Source: Bradyrhizobium viridifuturi (GTDB lineage Bacteria > Pseudomonadota > Alphaproteobacteria > Rhizobiales > Xanthobacteraceae). From it: a DNA stretch of 64,000 nt. The first letter of the stretch is position 1, and each line of letters starts with the position of its first letter. Under the pieces are notes generated by a model, which ran no database searches, was not told where the DNA came from, and saw only the letters and a program-made list of their open reading frames with translations. A program made the position numbers and the translations under genes. This document shows, piece after piece, positions 46,633 to 57,602 of the stretch. Location: contig NZ_LGTB01000022.1 in the NCBI RefSeq assembly GCF_001238275.1, forward strand, positions 62,001 to 126,000, in the 5' to 3' direction.

Positions 46633-46736
46633 GGGCTTTTTTCCTCAACTTTGCCTATTCAAGCGGCATGCTGGTTTGGAATCGAGCAGCTTTCTCTATA
46701 GATTATGCGGCCCGAAATCACGATGATTGTTTGAAG

Positions 46737-47639
46737 ATGCCGCTCCTGACTATTCATCACAAGACCGTTTATCGCTACGCGCGCCCGGTGGCGTTCGGCG
46801 AACACCGCATCATGCTGCGCCCCCGCGACGGCCATGATCTGCGCGTCCTCGACGGTGCGCTTGTGATCAATCCGCAGCCGATGTCGCTGCGCTGGATTCA
46901 CGACGTGTTCGGCAACAGCGTCGCGATCGCGGCCTTCGACGAGCGCGCCGATACGCTGTCCTTTGTCTCGACCGCGACGGTGGAGCACAATCCCGCCGAC
47001 AGGTTCGCACTGACGCCGGACGACCCTGCGTACTTCTATCCGTTCCTCTACGACGACGAGGAATTCCCCGATCTGCAGCAATTCATCACGCCGCAATATG
47101 GCGACCCGAACGGCGAGCTGTCGGCCTGGGCGCGGCGCTTCCTCGATGTCGAGGCGCCGACGCTGACCTTCAAGATTCTCAGCGACATGACCCACGGCAT
47201 CCGCGAGGCGTTCAGCTACCGCAAGCGGTACGAGCAGGGCACCCAGCATCCGCTCGACACGCTGCGCACGCAGTCCGGCACCTGCCGCGACTACGCGCTG
47301 TTCATGATCGAGGCGCTGCGCCGGCTCGGCATCGCCGCGCGCTTCGTCTCCGGCTATCTCGCGATGCCTCCGGGCAGCGCGCATGGCTATGTCGGCGGCG
47401 GCTCGACCCACGCCTGGGTGCAGGTCTATCTGCCGAGCGCGGGCTGGATCGAGTTCGATCCGACCAACGGCATCGTCGGCACGCGCGATCTGATCCGCGT
47501 TGCGGTGGCGCGCGATCCGCGCCAGGCGATCCCGCTGCATGGCGTCTATCTCGGCGCTGCGGATGCCTTTCTGGCGATGGACGTCGACATCAAGGTCGTC
47601 TCCGTCGGCGAGAGCGTGGCGGAGCGGGAGACGGTCTGA
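46737..47639 (+). CDS. transglutaminase-like cysteine protease family protein 1
   Basis: 300 residues. A bacterial transglutaminase-like N-terminal beta domain (LTIHHKTVYRYARPVAFGEH) precedes the core with the catalytic triad: Cys in SGTCRDYALFMIEALRRLG, His in STHAWVQVYLPS and Asp in WIEFDPTNG. Typical of COG1305 proteins of unknown substrate. The ATG at 46737 is chosen over upstream in-frame ATGs because the conserved domain starts there. The second family member follows 2 bp later. Confidence 0.92.
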   Translation: MPLLTIHHKTVYRYARPVAFGEHRIMLRPRDGHDLRVLDGALVINPQPMSLRWIHDVFGNSVAIAAFDERADTLSFVSTATVEHNPADRFALTPDDPAYFYPFLYDDEEFPDLQQFITPQYGDPNGELSAWARRFLDVEAPTLTFKILSDMTHGIREAFSYRKRYEQGTQHPLDTLRTQSGTCRDYALFMIEALRRLGIAARFVSGYLAMPPGSAHGYVGGGSTHAWVQVYLPSAGWIEFDPTNGIVGTRDLIRVAVARDPRQAIPLHGVYLGAADAFLAMDVDIKVVSVGESVAERETV

Positions 47640-47641
47640 CG

Positions 47642-48454
47642 ATGCAGATCAAGGTCGGCTTCGAGATCACCTACACGGCGCCGCAGCCGACCCCGATGGT
47701 GATCATGCTGTCGATCCATCCGTCGCGCTACGCCGACGTCGTCGGCACCGAGCGCATTGCGACCGAGCCGGATGTCCCGATCGGTCTCTATCGCGACGGC
47801 TTTGGCAATGTCTGCGGGCGGCTCGTTGCCCCCAGCGGCGGCGTCACTTTCCATGGCAGTGCGCTGGTGCGCGATTCCGGATTGCCTGATGTCGTCAACC
47901 CGGCGGCGCAGCAGCTCCCGGTCGAGCAACTGCCCGACGACATGCTGCTCTACCTGATGCCGAGCCGCTATTGCGAGACCGACAAGCTGACCGACATCGC
48001 CTGGTCGCTGTTCGGCAACACACAGCCCGGCTGGGCGCGGGTGCAGGCGATCACCGATTTCGTGCATCACCATGTGACATTCGGCTATCAGCACGCCCAT
48101 CACATGAAGTCGGCGCATGATGTCTATGAGAGCCGCGCCGGTGTCTGCCGCGACTTCGCGCATCTGGCGCTGACGTTCTGCCGCTGCATGGGCATTCCGG
48201 CGCGCTATTGCACCGGCTATCTCGGCGACATCGGGGTGCCGCCGGATCCGGCGCCGATGGATTTCTCCGGCTGGTTCGAGGTCTATCTGTCGGGCCAGTG
48301 GTACACCTTCGACGCCCGCCACAATACGCCGCGGATCGGCCGCATCCTGATGGCGACCGGCCGCGACGCCGCCGACGTCGCGCTCACCACGAGCTTCGGC
48401 CGCATGACGCTGGCGAAGTTCGTGGTGGTGACGGATGAGGTGGTGGCGGCTTGA
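47642..48454 (+). CDS. transglutaminase-like family protein 2, His replaced
   Basis: 270 residues. It has the catalytic Cys in AGVCRDFAHLALTFCRCMG and the Asp in WYTFDARHNTP. Where protein 1 has THAW it reads DFSGWFEVYLSG, so the triad histidine is absent. It may be inactive, use another residue (HHHVTFGYQHAHHMK lies nearby), or work with protein 1. Its ATG is 2 bp after the stop of protein 1, a clear two-gene operon. Confidence 0.88.
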   Translation: MQIKVGFEITYTAPQPTPMVIMLSIHPSRYADVVGTERIATEPDVPIGLYRDGFGNVCGRLVAPSGGVTFHGSALVRDSGLPDVVNPAAQQLPVEQLPDDMLLYLMPSRYCETDKLTDIAWSLFGNTQPGWARVQAITDFVHHHVTFGYQHAHHMKSAHDVYESRAGVCRDFAHLALTFCRCMGIPARYCTGYLGDIGVPPDPAPMDFSGWFEVYLSGQWYTFDARHNTPRIGRILMATGRDAADVALTTSFGRMTLAKFVVVTDEVVAA

Positions 48455-48465
48455 GCTGTTTTCCC

Positions 48466-48550
48466 CGTCATTGCGAGGAACGTTAGCGACGAAGCAATCC
48501 ATGTCTCCGCACGCTGCGCAATGGATTGCTTCGCTTCGCTTGCAATGACA
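48466..48550. repeat. palindromic intergenic repeat (REP-like), copy 2
   Basis: CGTCATTGCGAGGAACG, then GACGAAGCAATCCATG, and the right arm ATGGATTGCTTCGCTTCGCT followed by TGCAATGAC. It is the reverse complement of the element at 1211-1300, with differences mainly in the loop. Confidence 0.8.
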
Positions 48551-48559
48551 TAGAGAGCC

Positions 48560-48957
48560 ATGACTTCCGATCTCCTCTTCGTCTACGGCACGCTGATGCG
48601 CGGCTTCGACCATCCGATGGCGAAGCTGCTCGCGGGCAATGCGGAATTCCTCGGGCCGGCGCAGTGCCGCGGCCGGCTCTACCTCGTGAAGCATTATCCG
48701 GGCCTCGTCGTGTCGGACGATCCCGCCGATATCGTGCACGGCGAACTGTTCCGCCTGCGCGAGCGCGAGGCGATGCTGCGCGAATTCGACATGTACGAGC
48801 CTGCGGCGAGGGCTTCCCGCAACCGACCGAATATCTCCGCGAGATGCTGAAGGTCACGCTTGCCGACGGCAGCGTGAGCGAGGCGTGGACCTATCTCTAC
48901 AACTGGCCGGTCACCGAGCTGCCGCGGATCGCGTCAGGAAAATTCTTGGAGCACTAG
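48560..48957 (+). CDS. gamma-glutamylcyclotransferase family protein, one-base frameshift
   Basis: About 132 residues once restored. LLFVYGTLMRGFDHPMAKLL is the AIG2/GGCT start with the YGTL phosphate-binding loop; GELFRLREREAMLREFDMYE follows with the family's acidic residue. At 48797-48802 the frame shifts: after DMYE the next frame reads CGEGFPQPTEYLREMLKV to FLEH. One missing base restores it. Acts on gamma-glutamyl amines or peptides; the substrate is unknown. A REP-like repeat lies just upstream. Confidence 0.85.
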
Positions 48958-48990
48958 CGAGTGTGGAGATCGGGCGGCATCGGAACCGCG

Positions 48991-49025
48991 TCCCCTCTCC
49001 CGCTTGCGGGGGAGGGCTAGGGTGG
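48991..49025. repeat. CTCCC/GGGAG hairpin repeat
   Basis: CCCTCTCCCGC-TT-GCGGGGGAGGG, a short hairpin of the family seen at 1341-1463. It lies between convergent genes. Confidence 0.55.
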
Positions 49026-49074
49026 GGGCTGCAGCGCGATCGATTCAATACAGCATGACAGCGCGCGGCGCGCT

Positions 49075-49629
49075 TCACACTTCCCGCTCGACGCGAATGT
49101 CGACCTCGCGCTCGACAAAGCTCCATTCCTCGGTCGCGCGCAGCATGGCGACCAGTTCGTCGAACAGGCTGGCATGCTCGGGGGCGAATTCGAACCAGGT
49201 CAGGAAGTCGAAGGGCATGCCGAGGTCGCGGGCGTGAAACAACTGGCGGGCGATTGCCGGCAGGTATTTCAAGGTCCCGGCGATGTGGTGCGACTTGTCC
49301 TCGAAGATCGCCCGCCGCTCCTCCTGGGTCAGCTCCCACCACGCCGCGGATTTCCGGATCGGGATCAGCGCTGCGTGCGTCGCCTCGCTGCGGCCGAGCG
49401 CGGCCTGCACGGCGGCAAGCTTCTCGCGCTCTTCCTTCTCGGTGTAGCGCAGATGGCTGGCGACGCCGGCAAGCCGCCAGGAGGTCTGCGCCGGCAGCAG
49501 CGGCAGCGCGATCGAGTCGCTCGCAACGATCGACAGCGCCGCGACCTTCGGCAGCGTCTCGCCCTTCACCCGCGTGATGGACGTTACCTGCCAACCGCCG
49601 CTCTGACCGCCTCTGAATGTCGTGAACAT
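49075..49629 (-). CDS. chlorite dismutase family protein
   Basis: 184 residues. AIARQLFHARDLGMPFDFLT and WFEFAPEHASLFDELVAMLR are the C-terminal family hallmarks, with the His of the haem-proximal position in LFHARDLG. The N-terminal half holds TSWRLAGVASHLRYTEKEER. It could be a haem-dependent enzyme or a coproheme decarboxylase relative, but short alphaproteobacterial members are uncharacterised. The ATG at 49629 (MFTTFRGG) is chosen over a longer in-frame option at 49734, whose extension is Pro-rich and overlaps the dnaG upstream region. Confidence 0.8.
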   Translation of the reverse strand: MFTTFRGGQSGGWQVTSITRVKGETLPKVAALSIVASDSIALPLLPAQTSWRLAGVASHLRYTEKEEREKLAAVQAALGRSEATHAALIPIRKSAAWWELTQEERRAIFEDKSHHIAGTLKYLPAIARQLFHARDLGMPFDFLTWFEFAPEHASLFDELVAMLRATEEWSFVEREVDIRVEREV

Positions 49630-49796
49630 AGCGCTATCCAATCCCGGAACCGGGGAGGGGGCAAGCTCGCTGCGTGGGCTCTCCACTGTCATTCGGGGTG
49701 GCCCGGGGTGTGGATAACGGGTGAAGGCCGACAAACTTGATGGGTTTGGGGCTTCGTCACTATATCGATGTCCGATTGAAGCCGAACCCGAGCCAG

Positions 49797-51809
49797 ATGC
49801 GTTTCACGCCCCAATTCCTCGAAGAGCTGCGCGCCCGGCTTCCGGTCTCGGAAGTCGTGGGCAAGCGCGTCAAGCTGAAGAAGGCGGGGCGGGAGTGGAA
49901 GGGGCTGTCGCCGTTCCAGCAGGAGAAGACGCCCTCGTTCACGGTCAACGACCAGAAGGGCTTCTACCACGACTTCTCCTCCGGCCAGCATGGCAACATC
50001 TTCGACTTCGTGATGCAGACCGAGGGCGTCACCTTCCCGGAGGCCGTCGAGCGCCTGGCGTCGATGGCGGGCATGGCGATCCCGGCGGCGAGCCCGGATG
50101 CGGCGCGGCACGAGCAGCGCCGCCGCACCCTGCACGACGTGATGGAACTCGCGACCAAGTTCTTCGCCGACACGCTGGCCTCGCGCAATGGCGCCAAGGC
50201 GCGCGGCTATCTCGCCGACCGCGGTATCTCGCCGGCGACCCAGCTCCAGTTCCGGATGGGCTACGCGCCGCCGGATCGCTTTGCGCTGAAGGAGCATCTG
50301 GGCGCGCAGGGCATCTCCACCGAGGACATGGTGGAGGCCGGGCTTTTGGTGTCCGGCGAGGACAAGCCGGTGCCGTTCGATCGCTTCCGCGACCGCGTCA
50401 TGTTCCCGATATCAGACGCCCGCGGCCGCGTTATCGCGTTCGGCGGCCGCGCGCTGGAGAAGGACGTTCCGGCGAAGTACCTGAATTCGCCGGAAACCAC
50501 GCTGTTTCACAAGGGCGACAATCTCTACAACCTGTTCACGGCGCGCCAGGCCGCGCATGACGGTGCGCAGCTGATCGTGGTCGAGGGCTATGTCGACGTC
50601 ATCGCGATGGTCACCTCGGGCTTTCCCGGCGCGGTTGCGCCGCTCGGCACGGCGCTGACCGAGAACCAGCTCGCGCTGCTCTGGAAGATGGTCGACGAAC
50701 CGATCCTCTGCTTCGACGGCGACCGCGCCGGCAAGAAGGCGGCTTATCGTGCTGCGGACATTGCCTTGCCGCAGCTCAAGCCCGGCAAGAGCCTGCGGAT
50801 CGCGCTGCTGCCGGAAGGCCAGGACCCCGACGATCTGGCACGCTCCGGCGGCCGCGCCGCGATCGAAGACGTGATCTCGGCGGCGCGCCCGCTCGCCGAG
50901 ATGATCTGGTCGCGCGAGATCGAGGGCGGCAATTTCGACACCCCCGAGCGCCGTGCGGCACTGGAGGCGCGGATCGGCGAACTGACCAACGGCATTCAGG
51001 ACGAGGTGGTGCGCCGCTATTACCGGCAGGACCTGCATGAGCGGCTGCAGCGCAATTTCGCCCCGGAGGGCGGACGTGGCGGCTATGGCCGCGGCGGCGG
51101 CTTCGGCAGGGGCAATTTCGGCGGCGGCCGCGGCGGCGAATCACCCCGTCAGTTTGTCCCGCGCGGACCGGGCCAGGGCGGCCGGTTCGGCGCCAAGGGC
51201 GGCGCCGCCCCCGGGATTGCACGGGGTCCCTACCAGGCCGCGAGCCCCCAGCTCGCCAACAGCCCGATCATGCGCGGCCAGCGCAGCGCGATCTCGCGTC
51301 GCGAGGCCCTGATCCTGCAATGCCTGATCAATCACCCCTGGCTGCTGCACGACCATCTCGAGGAGGTGGCAGCGCTGGAGCTCGCCCATCCCGAGGCCCA
51401 CAAGCTCCGGGCCGCCATTATCGCGGCCTTTGCCCACGACCATCACCATTCCCCTGACGTCGAGGAGCAGGCCGAGAAGATGCGATCCGACCTCGAAGCG
51501 GGCGGATTATCTCAGATTCTTCAAAGGGTTGAGCGGGCGATCACAACCCAGGCGGTGTGGGGGGCGCAGGTTGGCGCCGCGCGTGAGGACGTTTTATCGA
51601 CCTGGCGTCAACTCGTTGCCTTGCATCAGAAAACCCACGCCTTACTTAGGGAAAGAAAAGATGCGGAAGCAGCCTTGGCTGAAGACTCCAGCGAGGCCAA
51701 TCTGGCATGGTTGCAGGATATCCAGGCCCGGATGGCAGAAGCCGATGGGACCGAAGCCCTGATTGAAGGGTTCGGCGAATTATCGGGCCGGTTCCAGCGT
51801 AATGTCTGA
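49797..51809 (+). CDS. dnaG: DNA primase, zinc ligands absent
   Basis: 670 residues; makes RNA primers for replication. The N-terminal zinc-binding domain is present in shape (GLSPFQQEKTPSFTVNDQKG) but all four ligands of the E. coli enzyme are substituted: S38, Q41, D59, S62. The catalytic TOPRIM core has VEGYVDVIAMVTSGFPGAVA and CFDGDRAGKKAA. A Gly/Arg-rich linker (about 51056-51230) precedes the C-terminal DnaB-binding helices. The ATG at 49797 (MRFTPQFLEEL) matches the family start. rpoD follows 252 bp downstream, as in the usual primase-sigma factor arrangement. Confidence 0.96.
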   Translation: MRFTPQFLEELRARLPVSEVVGKRVKLKKAGREWKGLSPFQQEKTPSFTVNDQKGFYHDFSSGQHGNIFDFVMQTEGVTFPEAVERLASMAGMAIPAASPDAARHEQRRRTLHDVMELATKFFADTLASRNGAKARGYLADRGISPATQLQFRMGYAPPDRFALKEHLGAQGISTEDMVEAGLLVSGEDKPVPFDRFRDRVMFPISDARGRVIAFGGRALEKDVPAKYLNSPETTLFHKGDNLYNLFTARQAAHDGAQLIVVEGYVDVIAMVTSGFPGAVAPLGTALTENQLALLWKMVDEPILCFDGDRAGKKAAYRAADIALPQLKPGKSLRIALLPEGQDPDDLARSGGRAAIEDVISAARPLAEMIWSREIEGGNFDTPERRAALEARIGELTNGIQDEVVRRYYRQDLHERLQRNFAPEGGRGGYGRGGGFGRGNFGGGRGGESPRQFVPRGPGQGGRFGAKGGAAPGIARGPYQAASPQLANSPIMRGQRSAISRREALILQCLINHPWLLHDHLEEVAALELAHPEAHKLRAAIIAAFAHDHHHSPDVEEQAEKMRSDLEAGGLSQILQRVERAITTQAVWGAQVGAAREDVLSTWRQLVALHQKTHALLRERKDAEAALAEDSSEANLAWLQDIQARMAEADGTEALIEGFGELSGRFQRNV

Positions 51810-52061
51810 TAACAAAAATGCTGCGGACGGCGCTGGCCGAACCCGCAAAAAGACTCGCCAAATCCATGGTTTGGCTGCAAAAACAGGGTTAAGCGAAACT
51901 TAATAGCCTCGCGGCTATTGCAGATGGAAACCGTCGAGACGGATGACAGGGGTGGCGAGATTTTGCGCCGCCCTTTGTGCGTCGAGAGAGTAAATCTAGA
52001 TTTCGTGCGGATGCGCGTGCGTGGCGCCATTTTGCATGACCGCGTTTCGGGAGCTTAGTGA

Positions 52062-54194
<2,133 letters not shown>

Positions 54195-54218
54195 TTCAGT
54201 CGATATATCGAAACAAGA

Positions 54219-54247
54219 ACGGCGGGCCTGGGCCCGCCGTTTTTGTT
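54219..54247 (+). terminator. intrinsic terminator of rpoD
   Basis: ACGGCGGGCC-TG-GGCCCGCCGT, 10-bp perfect stem, followed by TTTTGTTTG. It begins 24 bp after the stop codon. Confidence 0.95.
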
Positions 54248-54269
54248 TGTTGGCTGATCATTGTCCCGT

Positions 54270-54307
54270 CGTCATTCCGGGCTCGCGCTGCGCGCCCCGG
54301 AATGACG
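54270..54307. repeat. 12-bp inverted repeat, intergenic palindrome
   Basis: CGTCATTCCGGG (54270-54281) and CCCGGAATGACG (54296-54307) with a GC-rich loop. The CATTCCGGG...CCCGGAATG palindrome is a common intergenic repeat type in Bradyrhizobium (from memory). It lies between convergent rpoD and the small gene at 54363. Confidence 0.7.
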
Positions 54308-54362
54308 GAAGAAGTGGCAATGGGAGATGACCGAGCGGGCGGATGGCTCGCGCCGCGCCGGC

Positions 54363-54599
54363 CTACTTCTTCTTTGCGCCAACCCGCTCGATCGACTTGA
54401 TCTCGAGCGGCGGGCGGCCGCCCTTTTCGGCGATCTCGCGGTCCTGGTCGCGCAGGAAGGCGCGCACCGGCTCGTCGCCGTCGAGGCCGCCAATGAGCTC
54501 CGAGGGCACGCGGCGGTTGGAGCGCTGCGAGCCGTCTTCATAGAAGACGTTGAAGAAGGCGAATTCGCCTTTGGGATTGGTCCCGGGTTTTTTCGGCAT
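54363..54599 (-). CDS. small conserved protein, 78 residues
   Basis: It begins MPKKPGTNPKGEFAFFNVFY, continues EDGSQRSNRRVPSELIGGLD with a FLRDQDREI helix, and ends in a basic tail (VGAKKK). No cysteine, no membrane helix, no named family that I can assign. The start at 54599 is preferred over one 42 codons upstream because the sequence before it lacks any conserved character. It is downstream of the CHAT gene on the same strand. Confidence 0.7.
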   Translation of the reverse strand: MPKKPGTNPKGEFAFFNVFYEDGSQRSNRRVPSELIGGLDGDEPVRAFLRDQDREIAEKGGRPPLEIKSIERVGAKKK

Positions 54600-54782
54600 G
54601 CGCGGCTTGTCCCCGATCGCGGCAAGGCTGTCAAAGCAAATCCCGCGCGTTTGCGCGCTGGGCTGCCCTGCGCAATCCGGCGGCGAAGCGCCCTTGCGAT
54701 GCGATCGGACGTAATCCGGCGACATGTCAAGCTGACAACGGCCCGCGAGATGTCCACCGTTCTCTGGCGTCCGGTGTCCGTC

Positions 54783-57602
54783 TCAGCCCTCGAACAGCAC
54801 GAACGCCGCCCACACGCTGGCGTCCTTGGCGCCCGCGACCTTGCCGTCGCGCGCATCGCGCCGGGTCTGGCGCAGCGCATCGGAATAGGTCAGGCCCTCG
54901 GCGAGGTGCTCGTAGAAGCGCACGGTGAAGTTCGCGGTGCCTTCGTCGGCGACCGGCCACAGCGTCAGCAGCGCACGGCGGGCGCCGGCGATGCCGAGTG
55001 CGGTCGGCAGCCCGCGCAGGCCGCTGACAAAGCTCTCGTCGCCGCGGCCGGTCTCGCAGGCCGACAGCACCAGCAGATCGAGCCCGGACAGGTCCCAGTC
55101 CATCAGCTCGAAGGCATAGAGATAGCCGTCCTTGTCATCGCGCAGCGGCCAGCGGCCGTCGCCGGCGCCCGACAGCACGATGCCGCTCTGCCACAGCGTA
55201 TCGAGGCCGGACGCGGTGCTGTCGTGGTAGAAGCCGTGGGTCGCCAGATGTGCGATGCGGGCCTTGCCGATCGCCTCGCGCAATGCGGCTTCGCTGACGC
55301 CGCTTCCGGTCAGCATCTCGACCGGGGCGCCGCGCGCGCGGGCGAGTTTGGCGATCGCCTCGATCTCGGTCTTGGTGCCGGGCAGCGGCATCGGCCCCGG
55401 CTGGCCGTATTCGATGCCGCCGGCCAGCAGCATCGCGCCGGTCCGCTCGAGCTTCTCGCGGGCATGGATCGCGATCAGCGCATCGGGGCTGGTCAGCAGC
55501 CGGATCGTGAACTTGTCCTCCAGCAGGCCGCCGTCGGCGCCGGGTAACAGCGAGAACGGCACCGCAAACAGGAATCCGTCCGGCACCACGTAGAGCGTGG
55601 TCTTGTCCTTCAGCATGGCCTCCAGCGGCGCGAACAGTCGCGCGTGCAGGTTCTGGAAGCGGCCCTTGGTGTCGAGCGCCCTGGTGTCGGAGCCTCCGGC
55701 GTCAATATCGGGGACGGTGGCCCGTGTCGTGCGCAGCCGCGCGATCTCGGTCCGCACGCCGGTGTCGACCGTCTTGCCGGGATCGCCGAGATCGACCACG
55801 CGCGGCTCGCTGGTTGCGGTCTCGACGATGGCGTAGAGCACGGTCGCTGCCAGCGGCTCCTTCGACTGCCGGTCCGCCTTCCATTGCCGCGTGATGAAGT
55901 AGTTGACGACGGCTTCCTGCGGGGCGAGCAGCTGCGCGGGACGGATCGGGTCTTGCGGCGGCTTCACGCCGATCGCATCGAGCCGCTTGGCCAGCGCCTT
56001 CTCGGCCGCGTCCTGCCGCTGCCACACCGATCTCGCCCAGTCGTCGATATTGCCCGACGAGAACAGCTCCTGCTTCTCGCCGTTGAGCCGGAGTGCCGTG
56101 CGCACCAGCGCCGCGGTCTCCGCGTCCTTATCCGCGACCTCGGTCTCGAACCGGCGCAGCGCGGTGGCGTCGCCGCCACCGAGCGTCTTCCAGCGCAGCA
56201 CGGCGGCGGCAAAGGCCGGCTGCGCCACCGTGGAGCCGGCGCCAGTGGCGAAGCGGCCGAATGCGAACAGCAGATGGTCGGCCTGGGCGCGGATCGCCTC
56301 CGCGACGGCACGATCGCCCGCGGTGCCGACTTCGCGTTTCATCCAGTCGAACATCTCACGGTCGAGCGCGGTGAAGTTCTGCACCGCGCGGTTCGGATCG
56401 ACAGCGATCAACGCGGTCGCGATGCCGAGCTTGATCTCGAAGGAGATTGGATGCTGCGCGGTGAAGGCGCGGGTTGCGATGGCCAACGCAATTTCGCGCA
56501 GCCGCATGCCCTTGTCGCGTTCGCCGCGCGCCTCGCGCTTGCCGGCGGCCAGCACAGCTGCCTTGATGCGGAGGAAATCGGCAAAGTTCTCCTCATTGGC
56601 GACGATCGCCTCCAGTCGTTCCAGGTCGGCCGGCGAGATCGCTGTGTCGCCCGCCGCGAGCATGTCGGTGTAGAACAGCCAGGCATCGGCCTGTCCCGCG
56701 AAACCCGGGTCCTTTGGTGCGAGCGCGGTCGCGATCGCCCGATGCCGGCGGAAATAGCGGCGAGCGTCGTCGAAGCGGCCGAGCGCGAGGAAATCCTGTC
56801 CGGCATTGTTGACCGTGACCAGCGTGTTGAGATGGTTCTCGCCATAATGCTTGGCGCGACCCTCGATCGCGAACAGGTCGAGCTCGAGCGCCTTCGCCGG
56901 CGCGCCGATCTCACGCAGCATGTCGGCATAATTGTTGGCGAGTTTCCAGGTGGTGCGATGGTTGGGCCCGAGCGTCTTCTCTGCAAGCACGAAATTATGC
57001 CAGCCGAGGTTGGTCGCGGACGCCGCCGACCCGTTGGCCGACAGTGCGACCGCGAGCTTGTCGTTGGCGATCAGCGACACTTCGGAGCCTTCGCCCCAAT
57101 AGGCGTTGAAGGCCGCGATCGCCTTCATGTAGAGCGGAACCGCTTCGGCGATCCTGGCGTGGTCGGAGACCAGGATGGCGTACATCAGCAGCAGGTCGGC
57201 TTTGCCGGGTGTCGATTGCGCCGCCGCCTTGCTCTGGAATGCGCGCACGAACAGCTTTTCGGCAAGATCGTCGCGCTTGACCGCGCGCAGCGTCGCAGTT
57301 GCCTCGAAATACTGCCCCATCGCGAACTGCGCATCGTCGAGCCTGTCGGTGGCGTCGAGCGCGGCATTGAGCTGCGCAAAGCCTTCGTCGATCTTGCCGC
57401 TGCGCGTCAGCGCGATGGCGTTCTTCAATTGCGCAGTGACTGTCGGCACGCTGTTTGCGCCCTGCGCCGGCGCTCGCCTGGCGCGGGAGTCCTGCGCGGC
57501 TGCACTGTCGACCGGTCCGGTCAGGACAGCGCCGAACGCGAGGATGATGCCAAGCGATGCGGCGGCCCTGCGCACGCGTGCGAAACCCAAGGCGATCGTC
57601 AT
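54783..57602 (-). CDS. exported TPR-CHAT domain protein
   Basis: 939 residues. A signal sequence (AAASLGIILAFGAVLTGPVD) is followed by TPR-like helices over about 650 residues and a C-terminal CHAT domain, a caspase-like cysteine protease fold. The catalytic His is in IAHLATHGFYHDS and the Cys in LLVLSACETGRGDESFVSG (about residue 850). IAGARRALLTLWPVADEG is the usual closing motif. CHAT proteins cut specific partners in stress or defence pathways; the partner here is unknown. The ATG at 57602 is chosen over a GTG 3 codons earlier. Confidence 0.9.
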   Translation of the reverse strand: MTIALGFARVRRAAASLGIILAFGAVLTGPVDSAAAQDSRARRAPAQGANSVPTVTAQLKNAIALTRSGKIDEGFAQLNAALDATDRLDDAQFAMGQYFEATATLRAVKRDDLAEKLFVRAFQSKAAAQSTPGKADLLLMYAILVSDHARIAEAVPLYMKAIAAFNAYWGEGSEVSLIANDKLAVALSANGSAASATNLGWHNFVLAEKTLGPNHRTTWKLANNYADMLREIGAPAKALELDLFAIEGRAKHYGENHLNTLVTVNNAGQDFLALGRFDDARRYFRRHRAIATALAPKDPGFAGQADAWLFYTDMLAAGDTAISPADLERLEAIVANEENFADFLRIKAAVLAAGKREARGERDKGMRLREIALAIATRAFTAQHPISFEIKLGIATALIAVDPNRAVQNFTALDREMFDWMKREVGTAGDRAVAEAIRAQADHLLFAFGRFATGAGSTVAQPAFAAAVLRWKTLGGGDATALRRFETEVADKDAETAALVRTALRLNGEKQELFSSGNIDDWARSVWQRQDAAEKALAKRLDAIGVKPPQDPIRPAQLLAPQEAVVNYFITRQWKADRQSKEPLAATVLYAIVETATSEPRVVDLGDPGKTVDTGVRTEIARLRTTRATVPDIDAGGSDTRALDTKGRFQNLHARLFAPLEAMLKDKTTLYVVPDGFLFAVPFSLLPGADGGLLEDKFTIRLLTSPDALIAIHAREKLERTGAMLLAGGIEYGQPGPMPLPGTKTEIEAIAKLARARGAPVEMLTGSGVSEAALREAIGKARIAHLATHGFYHDSTASGLDTLWQSGIVLSGAGDGRWPLRDDKDGYLYAFELMDWDLSGLDLLVLSACETGRGDESFVSGLRGLPTALGIAGARRALLTLWPVADEGTANFTVRFYEHLAEGLTYSDALRQTRRDARDGKVAGAKDASVWAAFVLFEG

